Shown one piece after another: positions 59,001 to 64,000 of a stretch of 64,000 nucleotides of DNA. Both the position numbers and the translations under genes were made by a program. Under the pieces are notes generated by a model. It had not been told where the DNA came from. It did not search any database and saw only the letters and a list, made by a program, of their open reading frames with translations. The DNA is taken from positions 37,090,697-37,154,696 of the forward strand of contig CM019701.1 of NCBI GenBank assembly GCA_009760885.1, written 5' to 3'. This DNA is from Achatina immaculata. Taxonomy: Eukaryota; Mollusca; Gastropoda; Stylommatophora; Achatinidae. Numbering within the stretch: position 1 is the first letter of the stretch; each line of letters opens with the position of its first letter.

Positions 59001-60540
59001 AATTTTCTCCTCCATTTTCTTGTTTAATGTTTCTATATCATAGATTCATTCATTCATGCATTTGCATGTCCCTTGCGGAACTTTGCCTCCCTAACAGCAC
59101 TCCTGTAGGCCTCTCGATTGTGAGCAAGATGGCCTGCTGCTGATGCATCCATTTGCAGGTCATCAATGATGTCTTGCAGCCATCTTCACCTTGGTCTTCC
59201 TCTTTCTCTCATTATGTACCCTTCCAAGATGGTCTTCTCTAGATTATCATGATGTTTAATGTGTCCAAAATATTTAAGTTTTCTCTGTTTAATACTCTTT
59301 ACTAGCCAGCCTTCTTCAATACTAAGTTCTTATATATCTCTATATCATAGAGAAGTGCTGAATATACATAGCATTTGAAACTCATCTTCTGTTGCTGATT
59401 TATATGTTTGGATGTAAGAATCTTTTACTATTCTGTTAAAAGTGTATGTTACCATTTCTATTCTTCTGGGTTTTTTCCATTTCACATCTTCCATCATTCA
59501 TTATTATATGTCCCAGTATCTGAAATTTGTTATTTGTTCCAAATGGTTTTCCATTCATTTTTATATTTATTTTACAGATCCCTGTTGATCACTATGATCA
59601 TCCTCTTTATAATACCTGTTTCCACCAATATTATTAGCTTTTGTTGCTTATTTGCATCACAAGATTATGTAAATCTACTGAATTTACTGCCATCAAAACT
59701 GTGTCTTCTACTATCTATATGCTTATGTCATTCATCCTTTTTCACAGCTGTTATTGCATTTTGGTGATTTTAATATTATCATTGTTCCTGCCCTCTTGTA
59801 ATATAGCTCTAATCCTGTTTTTTAACACTCTTGTTCACTGGTTTTTATAAATGCTTTCAACTTATACTATTGACACCATGTATTTCATTTGACTCTAAGG
59901 CCCTCACAATCTTTGCACTACATAGTGGGAAAGATTAGTTATAGCTGCAGCCTCGGATATGTCAAATAACTTTCACGTCTTAAGTAAGAGATATATGAGA
60001 TCAGGCTTAGTTATACAGTACTATATCTGTAACATTGTGGGTCATCTGTCTGATGAGGCAATCAACGACCCATAGCTGGTATGCTAGCGACAGGGTTAGT
60101 GAACCATAGCTGACCAAGACCCTGTCCCACCTCTCCACTGGTACCCCTAAGAACAGGCCTAGCCTGGCTAATGGGGCAGGGATCACCATAGTCCCCATGG
60201 TGGTGGAGTCTGCTAAAGAAGCATTGCACACCCCCTTCTTTTTAGCCATACTCAGAGAATGAAAAAGTAGCTACTATAACCCACTCCCATGCCAATACGA
60301 TGCTGTTCCTCAAAAACTTTACAGCATCAGCTGCAAAGAACACCAGCTCACAGTTACAGGGAGTTCGTACAAGTACAAGAAATCTGTAACATTACAGACA
60401 TATATTTCAGTATTACTAACTGAAATATGTTAAAAATTATTTAACCATTATTTAACCAATTTCTTTTAAGCATTTTACCTTCATCTGAGACATTTGTTTT
60501 TCCACATAACTAGAAACATTATCCCACACAATGGCAACAT
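36048..60540 (-). CDS. CCDC81: CCDC81-like gene, coding span, 5' exon(s) missing
   Basis: Thirteen exons join in phase: 60540-60479, 57797-57641, 56960-56683, 56054-55975, 54965-54628, 53269-53110, 52487-52211, 50447-50340, 48240-48157, 47543-47458, 45492-45414, 36935-36715 and 36312-36048. They give 730 codons plus a TAA stop. The N-terminal ~150 residues are the HU-like region of CCDC81 (GVHIPGLG and QQKLEVGNN motifs). A Cys pair (ELCYLCHQR) precedes a long Glu/Lys/Gln-rich coiled coil. The C terminus has a second CxxC (CLQCKRR) and GESN, as in vertebrate CCDC81. Human CCDC81 is about 650 residues and is reported at centrosomes; the role here is by homology only. The first exon is not found between 60541 and the right edge. 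Intron 11 (36936-45413) is the longest and is filled with LINE A, a solo LTR and LINE C. Confidence 0.92.
36715..36935 (-). CDS. CCDC81: CCDC81-like exon, coiled coil
   Basis: It lies between TTTACTAG and GTATGT. It encodes KPLLLPEREPDGEVFGKNDM and then a long Glu/Arg/Gln helix. The P-x-x-E-P-D and F-G-K-N-x motifs match human CCDC81 near its C-terminal third. Confidence 0.9.
37083..40995 (-). mobile_element. LINE A, longest copy, degenerate, split by a solo LTR
   Basis: Read on minus: endonuclease start (KIRVGTWNVRSMYEGKYQII) near 40740, the endonuclease end near 39150/40020, RT palm through 38500-37800, and the C-terminal region to the 3' end with TGACTGAC-like tail. Many stops and frameshifts. 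The 5' end is near 41.0 kb and may extend to 41.2 kb. It is inside the long intron of the CCDC81-like gene. Confidence 0.85.
39145..40003. mobile_element. Putative solo LTR inside LINE A
   Basis: An 859 bp block splits LINE A at the codons for its endonuclease DH motif; the LINE sequence resumes cleanly on both sides. It starts TGTATAGCAGTAT and ends ATACTGTTACA: a 5'-TG...CA-3' element with matching short inverted ends. An AATAAA signal lies at ~39664. The target duplication is only TCA or CATG, shorter than usual. No internal coding region. Confidence 0.65.
41210..42040. other. Intronic DNA, nothing recognised
   Basis: AT-rich intron sequence of the CCDC81-like gene. No exon or element ends seen. 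Confidence 0.5.
42043..42300 (-). mobile_element. LINE I-type 3' fragment
   Basis: The minus strand encodes TLIGHAMRRGGIENIIRTGK and GRRSRGRPREMMLDSL, a different LINE C terminus. Ends in a (GATGAT) tail. Confidence 0.75.
42482..44336 (-). mobile_element. LINE C, longest copy, with nested LINE C insertion
   Basis: Minus strand: a pre-RT segment (LKEIETAVNLMANNKGASED), a broken RT core with a poly-G slip near 43915, then the C-terminal region and family 3' end. It is interrupted at 43189-43335 by an opposite-strand fragment of the same family. Confidence 0.85.
43189..43335 (+). mobile_element. LINE C 147 bp fragment nested in LINE C
   Basis: It has a 9 bp duplication ATTTTGCTA (43180-43188 and 43336-43344). 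The insert is the last 147 bases of LINE C on the plus strand, ending AACATAAGGTATAAG. The intact site is seen in the copy at 48.3-49.7 kb (CCTATTTTGCTGGCCAG). Confidence 0.9.
44340..45410. other. Intronic AT-rich DNA, nothing recognised
   Basis: No exon, RNA gene or element ends seen. Confidence 0.5.
45414..45492 (-). CDS. CCDC81: CCDC81-like exon, coiled coil
   Basis: It lies between TATTTCAG and GTAAGA and encodes LTAQREQYLRQKAESTEAYK and KALDTQ. It matches the vertebrate segment ending Y-K-R-A-L-D-A-Q. It is followed by the 8.5 kb intron. Confidence 0.87.
45545..46133 (+). mobile_element. LINE C 3' fragment
   Basis: It has an 8 bp duplication AATGACAT (45537-45544 and 46134-46141). It encodes NKLRLFNSNVISTLIYACES through RRWTYVGHVMRRN in a long open frame (45642-46076), with the family 3' end. 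It starts 45 bases from a CCDC81-like exon. Confidence 0.9.
46589..47031 (+). mobile_element. LINE E 3' fragment, copy 2
   Basis: It has an 11 bp duplication GTATAAAGACT (46578-46588 and 47032-47042) and a (GA)n tail. It encodes RRWRWLGNVLRM and PQGNRSKGKPKETWRR. Over most of its length it is nearly identical to copy 1 (2970-3377), with homology starting at ACCATAGAAAACAAG in both. Confidence 0.9.
47458..47543 (-). CDS. CCDC81: CCDC81-like exon, coiled coil
   Basis: It lies between CCTAAAAG and GTAAGC and encodes KQSDEAFLERLERVQLAEE after VDAKEKMKQK. The V-D-A-K start directly after the preceding Q matches the vertebrate Q-V-D-A-K junction. Confidence 0.85.
48157..48240 (-). CDS. CCDC81: CCDC81-like exon (RRPLTPP motif)
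   Basis: A 28-codon, phase 0 exon between TTCCATAG and GTAAGC. It encodes AYIFNRRPLTPPRVLKQEEY. The F-x-x-R-P-x-T-P-P and L-K-Q-x-x-Y pattern is conserved in CCDC81. A decayed duplicate of this exon lies at 53912-53968. Confidence 0.88.
48301..49677 (-). mobile_element. LINE C 3' half with confirmed empty site
   Basis: It has an 8 bp duplication GGGTCATT (48293-48300 and 49678-49685). The minus strand encodes LSLCGIPSKIVNIIKDLYNG, TGVKQGCILSPLLF, LEDLDFADDITLIS and the C-terminal region, in broken frames. The duplicated exon segment at 53912-54115 lacks it and shows the uninterrupted target. It lies 60 bases from a CCDC81-like exon. Confidence 0.93.
49863..50215 (-). mobile_element. LINE C short 3' fragment
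   Basis: Carries the 3' end and C-terminal region, with an internal ~50 bp tandem duplication (AAGGGATTTTATGCCTACTA and its repeat). 5' truncated. Confidence 0.8.
50340..50447 (-). CDS. CCDC81: CCDC81-like exon, coiled coil
   Basis: A 36-codon, phase 0 exon between GCGTTTAG and GTAAAC. It encodes NLGIAEAVQAKKKLKEAEPQ after a basic start. Helix-forming, Lys/Glu-rich and in the right place for the central coiled coil. Confidence 0.82.
50961..51838 (+). mobile_element. piggyBac-like element, TTAA-flanked, internally deleted
   Basis: TTAA precedes CTCTTTCGGTGCC (50957-50973) and follows GGCATGGAAAGAG (51826-51842). The ends are inverted repeats, differing at two bases in the first 13. The interior encodes a short protein (51191-51484) with an acidic Ser/Asp/Asn stretch (SDRCDSDNDADSNNGSQSD) like the N terminus of piggyBac transposases, then stops. 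The catalytic domain is absent. Confidence 0.7.
52211..52487 (-). CDS. CCDC81: CCDC81-like exon, CxxC motif and coiled coil start
   Basis: It lies between CTTACAG and GTACCT. It encodes a Pro-rich start, then GQELCYLCHQRARMNIPV, then ELKRREEEEDKLLQQYQALK. The G-Q-E-L-C-Y-L-C motif and following Q-Q-Y-Q-x-L-K-D are hallmarks of CCDC81. The Cys pair may pair with the C-terminal CxxC; that is inference. Confidence 0.92.
53110..53269 (-). CDS. CCDC81: CCDC81-like exon
   Basis: This 160 bp exon lies between TTCTGCAG and GTAGAT. It encodes GGSKMSLPVAKVDGISLPDE and a further acidic stretch. Phase fits both neighbours. No domain is visible. Confidence 0.78.
53912..54115 (-). pseudogene. Decayed duplicate of a CCDC81-like exon with its intron flank
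   Basis: It matches the exon at 48157-48240 for 57 bases without indels: the reading frame still gives AYIFNKQILNPSRVLKQE against AYIFNRRPLTPPRVLKQE. It also matches ~140 bases of the flanking intron. The acceptor AG is lost (CATAG to CAAAA) and the 3' third of the exon is missing, so it cannot be spliced in. It lies one to several introns upstream of its parent. Confidence 0.85.
54196..54490 (+). repeat. 33 bp minisatellite, about 9 units
   Basis: Units of TATACTAATACTGTGCAAG plus TTTTATGCATAAG, in an intron of the CCDC81-like gene 140 bases from an exon. A fairly homogeneous array. Confidence 0.92.
54628..54965 (-). CDS. CCDC81: CCDC81-like exon (variable region)
   Basis: This 338 bp exon lies between ATTTTTCAG and GTAGAA. 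It encodes a polar, acidic, probably disordered stretch with no domain (for example SLQSEHMVVDDLHSLHLYP). It is supported by an uninterrupted reading frame in the required phase and good splice sites. Similarity to vertebrates is weak, as expected for this part of the protein. Confidence 0.78.
55033..55620 (-). mobile_element. LINE C 3' fragment
   Basis: The minus strand encodes QQPVSWVIRKRRWTYVGHVM and the C terminus, with a ~37 bp internal insertion or duplication at ~55229-55265. 5' truncated. Confidence 0.8.
55975..56054 (-). CDS. CCDC81: CCDC81-like exon
   Basis: It lies between ACTTCAG and GTAAGTAAG. It encodes RVGTVDSVISSRASCRPCSS and a short end. The GTVDSVxSSR segment is shared with vertebrate CCDC81 directly after the second HU-like domain. 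Confidence 0.87.
56683..56960 (-). CDS. CCDC81: CCDC81-like exon, second HU-like domain
   Basis: It follows TTCTTCAG and reads IPVVPLNFASVSYESPFDRD, then GIGRLTIRERRVKMKFYKEF. This matches the human I-P-I-V-P-L-N-F and G-I-G-V-L-x-I-R-x-x-x-V-K-M-R-F-Y segments (second HU-like domain). The chosen donor is CAG|GTTAAG because it leaves phase 0 for the next exon. A GTA-G|GTGTAT donor 22 bases earlier would put the next exon out of the conserved frame. Confidence 0.9.
57641..57797 (-). CDS. CCDC81: CCDC81-like exon, HU domain core
   Basis: It encodes GVHIPGLGIFSVSQQKLEVG and then NNRFVITQRPVFNISEKFAQ. This is the most conserved part of the CCDC81 HU-like domain, including the β-arm equivalent. 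The acceptor is CTGCCAAG and the donor GTGAGA. Identity to vertebrate CCDC81 is obvious by eye. Confidence 0.93.
58610..59800 (-). mobile_element. LINE H fragment, interrupted by LINE A
   Basis: The minus strand reads, in broken frames, the post-palm region of another LINE (NGKPFGTNNKFQILGYIIM and onward). Interrupted by the LINE A fragment at 59044-59338. Very decayed. Confidence 0.5.
59044..59338 (-). mobile_element. LINE A 3' fragment
   Basis: It has a 12 bp duplication TCTATATCATAG (59032-59043 and 59339-59350). It has the family 3' end with (GAAT)n tail. Inserted into LINE H. Confidence 0.88.
60037..60381 (+). mobile_element. Minisatellite-headed retroposon, short copy
   Basis: It has a 12 bp duplication ATCTGTAACATT (60025-60036 and 60382-60393). 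The body is the same as 10400-10685, including GGTGGTGGAGTCTGCTAAAG and the GTACAAGTACAA tail, but with only about two head units. It is ~100 bases from the first visible CCDC81-like exon. Confidence 0.88.
60479..60540 (-). CDS. CCDC81: CCDC81-like exon (first visible)
   Basis: It lies between ATTTTTCAG and GTAAAA. It enters with two bases left over from a codon and encodes VAIVWDNVSSYVEKQMSQMK. This matches the human segment A-I-W-x-x-V-S-x-Y-I-E-R-Q just before GVHIPG, and it is the start of the first HU-like domain. The upstream exon must end with one base, probably G of a GAT codon. Confidence 0.88.
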
Positions 60541-61121
60541 CTGAAAAATAATTTTTTATTTGTCTTTAAAACTGTATTAAAAGTGTATTAAAATTCTGAC
60601 AACTCATTTTTAGTGTAAAAAATGTAGATGTTTACTTCATTTCATGAACTCTGGCATGATGAAAATAACCTCAGATTTGTATGATTTTTCAACCTGCTGA
60701 TGCCCCTATGATTGTGAAATACTCTTATCTATACCATACACAGATAGGATAAATTATTTATTTTAGCTGTCCATGATGGCTGATTGGTAGTTTCATTATT
60801 AAACTAAAAGATCTGCTGAATGAAACACTATTGGAAATTTATGTGCTACAAAATATGACAAATCTTTCTCCTGTGTTTCTTCCATATACATAAATTTCAG
60901 AGAATTCACCATATTTGCACACTTTTTTCCTCAGCATTCATGTGCTAGTTCAAGATAAATCTTAAATTTTGTTGCCAGTTTTATCTAGTCCTAACAGCAA
61001 AATCAAGTTAAATCTTGAAGTCCTGTTGCTAGTTTGTTGACACTGCTCTAGATCTAAATTCTGCACAGTGCAAATGCTGGACACAGGAATATATGTTATG
61101 AAATAAGTATATAATCTACAG
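60541..61121. other. Intron upstream of first visible CCDC81-like exon
   Basis: Searched on the minus strand for the missing start exon. None was found. Confidence 0.5.
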
Positions 61122-61193
61122 CAGCATTTCTCAACCTGGGGCTATATGGCCCATGAGGGCCAAGGGATAATTTAAGAGGCCCATAGGTGAAAA

Positions 61194-63495
61194 TTAAACA
61201 ACATCCAAGAAGACTTTACACATGGGAAAACCAGGAATCAAATAGATTACATTTTAGTGCAGAGAAGGTGGAGGTCAAGCATAACATCAGCAAAAACTTT
61301 ACCAAGTGCTTATTGTGACACGGACCATGAGTTATTAATAGCAGACATGAAGATAAAGATAAAAAAGATAGTTATGGGATCAAGACCACTCCGCTTTGAC
61401 CTTACAAATATACCAGAACAATACGGTATAGAAGTGAAGAACCGTTTCGAAATCCTGATGGCTGTACAGGAAGAGATGACACCAGATGAATTGGCTACGC
61501 AGGCCAAAGATATCTTAGTAACAACAGCTAAAGACATGGTTCCAGTAAAGAAAACACAAAAGAATAGATGGATCACAGCAGGTACACTAGAACTGATAAA
61601 ACAATGTAGAGAAATGAAGACGCAATGGAGAGTGACAAACAACAACAAAGATAAATATAAAACTTTAACAAAAGAAGTACGAAGAAACATAAGAAAAGAC
61701 AAAAAACAATACATACAAGATTGTTGTGAAAGAATAGAAGAACATCAGAGGTGTGGAAGAGATAGTGAAATGTTTAAAGAAATGAAGACATTGACGAGAA
61801 ATGTCACACCTAAGCTAAATGTAATTTGTGATGAGATGGGGAATACCCTGACAGAGACAGAGGAAATTCTGGAAAGATGGAAGGAATATTGCAAAAGAAT
61901 GTATGAAACAACCGACTGTGGAAGCAGAAATCAACAGTGTGAATTATTATTGGAGGAGAAAGAACCTGAGCCGACAATGGAAGAAGTTTTATGGGCAATA
62001 AAGAGTCTGAAAAATGGTAAATCACCAGGATGTGATGAGATAACCGCTGAATTTATTAAAGCAGGAGGAAAGGAGTGTGCAACAATCTATCATGCACTAT
62101 GTAAAAAGATATGGCATTCAGGTATTTGGCCAAAAGAATGGAAAAGAACCGTATTCATACCACTGCCAAAAAAGGGTAACCTGAAATTATGCACCAACTA
62201 CAGAACTGTTGCCCTGATTAGTCATGCCAGTAAAATTCTGTTAAAAATCATAATGGGTAGACTTCGAAAGAAAATAGAAGAAGAAGTCAATATGGTCCAA
62301 GCTGGCTTCAGGCAAGGAAGAGGATCAAGAGATCATATATTCAATCTAAGATTAATAATAGAGAAATGCAGGGAGTTTAATGTGAATCTATATTTATCCT
62401 TTATAGACTACTCAAAGGCATTTGATTGTGTACAACACCAGAAACTTTGGGAAATAATGGAAAAAATGGGATTTCAACACATTTGATACAATTAACATCA
62501 CTGCTGTATTTAGACCAACAAGCAGCAGTAAGAATAAATGGTGAAACAACAACTTGGTTTGACATAAAACAAGGGGTCCGTCAGGGGTGCATATTGTCAC
62601 CCTACTTATTTAACTTGTATACTGAAAATATAATGAGGAATGTTAGAGAAGATGTAGACAAAGAATATTACGATGCCATAACAGTTGGAGGTTATGAAAT
62701 ACCAGAGATTAGATATGCTGATGACACAGTATTGCTGTCCACAACACAAGAAGGAATGGAAAAACTAATTATGTCAGTCCGCAAGAACAGCGAAGAGCAG
62801 AACCTCTATCTTAATGCAAAGAAAACTAAAGTGATGACAACTGACAAAACAAACAAGGCAACTGAAATATGTATCAGTGAGGAAAAACTGGAAGAAGTGG
62901 AGAGTTTTGAATATCTTGGATCACTACTAACTAATAATGGAGATACAATGAGGGAAATTAAAAGGAGGACATCTATTGCTCTTCAGAAAGTAAAACAAAT
63001 AAAGAATCTGTGGAGAGGAGCAGACAGAACCGCAAAAATAAGATTTTTAAGGGCAGGCATCTTTCCCATCGCAACATATGCCTGTGAGACCTGGACACTT
63101 AACAAAACAGCTGAGAAGCACATAAATGCCTTTGAATTTAAATGCTATAGAAGAGTTCTCCAAATATCGTGGACACAAAAAAGAACAAATATATCTATAC
63201 TACAAGAGCTTAATATTGAAGAAGGCTGGCTAGTAAAGAGGATTAAAGAGAGAAAACTTAAATATTTTGGCCACATTAAACGTCATGATAATTTAGAGAA
63301 GACCGTATTGGAAGGATACATAATGGGAAAAAGAAAAAGAGGAAGACCGAAACGAAGATGGCTGCAAGACATCGTTGATGATCTGGAAATGGATGCAGCA
63401 GCAGCAGGCCATCTTGCTCACAACCAAGAGGCCTACAGGAGTGCTGTTTGGGAGGCAAAGTTCCGCAAGGGACATGCAAAGGAATGAATGAATGA
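61194..63495 (+). mobile_element. LINE A, best preserved copy
   Basis: It has an 11 bp duplication ATAGGTGAAAA (61183-61193 and 63496-63506) and a (GAAT)n tail. Order: C-terminal end of an apurinic-type endonuclease (QIDYILVQRRW, CDTDHELLIADM), a linker, RT palm (FIDYSKAFDCVQ, QGVRQGCILSPYLF, YADDTVLL), thumb, and a basic C terminus (MGKRKRGRPKRRWLQDI). 5' truncated within the endonuclease. Confidence 0.93.
61257..63487 (+). pseudogene. LINE A endonuclease/RT pseudogene, one frameshift
   Basis: Two open frames overlap: 61257-62486 (endonuclease end and RT fingers to palm) and 62426-63487 (palm with YADD to C terminus). The switch is near 62470 and needs a single-base change. Otherwise the reading is clean over ~740 codons, so this is a young copy. 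Non-LTR RT by motifs; I do not assign the clade. Confidence 0.88.
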
Positions 63496-63679
63496 ATAGG
63501 TGAAAAACTTGAAAAAAAAATGGAGCCACAGAATCTGTTGAGGGGGCCATAGAAAATGTAAGTGTACTATACTATAAATTCTGTCTTGTTGACATCAGAG
63601 AGCATAATCGTTATTCTCCCCTATCCATATCTAAAACAGGAAACTTTGCGTCATTGCCAGTTGAGAACCAGTGAAGAAG

Positions 63680-64000
63680 TAGCCCCCACGTTATTAGTCA
63701 GCAATACTATGACAGGCAAGGTCTGGAGGATGCCAGAAAGAATACACAAACCAAGTACCTGTATAAACAGGACGGAAACAAATGTCATGTGACAGATGAC
63801 CAAATACAATTACAGTTAATGATTAAACCATGACACCTACAGCCACGCAGTCAACAGTGGCTAGGCTCTCTGGGTAAGCACCCATACTTAACCAGAGTGC
63901 AGACAGGATCTGGAAAGACATATATGTTAGATATATAAGGATAGTTAGAAAACAACGAGCAGACAGAAGCAACCAGTAAGCAGGGGAAGCGATGCTGAAG
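63680..64000. other. Right edge, nothing recognised
   Basis: No exon of the CCDC81-like gene and no element could be supported here. Confidence 0.45.

Larger units (their letters stand above)
61122..63673. mobile_element. Possible non-autonomous hAT element split by LINE A
   Basis: The left end CAGCATTTCTCAACC and right end (reversed) CACTGGTTCTCAACTGG resemble hAT (Charlie-type) inverted termini. About 70 bp of left and 165 bp of right internal sequence surround the LINE A insertion. A matching 8 bp target duplication was not found. Confidence 0.4.

Noticed and set aside
60541..64000. Missing first exon of the CCDC81-like gene
   Set aside because: No minus-strand ATG frame ending in the required phase with a donor and a CCDC81-like N terminus could be found.

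Overview
This is an AT-rich, intron-rich animal nuclear window. It holds parts of two protein-coding genes, both on the minus strand, in a dense background of dead transposable elements. The gene homologies and repeat types point to an invertebrate, probably a lophotrochozoan and perhaps a gastropod mollusc; that placement is inference. I see no bacterial or organellar gene organisation. The 18S rRNA fragment is eukaryotic.

Gene 1 (about 14.3 kb down to the left edge) is a CUEDC2-like gene (CUE domain-containing protein 2). Eight exons with compatible splice phases are visible, from a start codon at 14270 to an exon at 759-819. The last coding exon lies beyond the left edge. Gene 2 (60.5 kb down to 36.05 kb) is a CCDC81-like gene (coiled-coil domain-containing 81, HU-like domain at the N terminus). 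Thirteen phase-compatible exons run from the HU domain to the stop codon at 36048-36050. The exon(s) carrying the start codon were not found and probably lie to the right. The 21.7 kb between the genes, and nearly all introns, are repeats or featureless AT-rich DNA.

The repeats sort into recurring families. LINE A is endonuclease plus RT with a (GAAT)n or (TGAC)n tail; its best copy is 61194-63495. LINE B has an RNase H and a (GAA)n tail. LINE C is the commonest, with an ATGTAAG-type tail and 8-9 bp target duplications. LINE D is an RNase H type. Families E to I are 3' pieces. There are also a Tc1-like element, a hAT-like element with a BED finger, a TTAA-flanked piggyBac-like element, a long-TIR transposon with only a DNA-binding domain, a Helitron remnant, a solo LTR, a tRNA-derived SINE, and a retroposon with a minisatellite head. 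Many insertions have exact target-site duplications, so their limits can be set to the base.

The most unusual object is at 23464-25010. It is a GC-rich insertion bounded by a 13 bp target-site duplication. It begins with what looks like the 5' external transcribed spacer of rDNA, continues into the first ~223 nt of 18S rRNA, then switches to tandem hairpin-forming repeats and an unknown 3' domain with a (GAA)n tail like that of LINE B. It looks like a retroposed pre-rRNA chimera, or a retroposon family with a pre-rRNA head. A second notable feature is a decayed duplicate of a CCDC81 exon (53912-53968). With its flanks it preserves the empty target site of the LINE C copy at 48301-49677.
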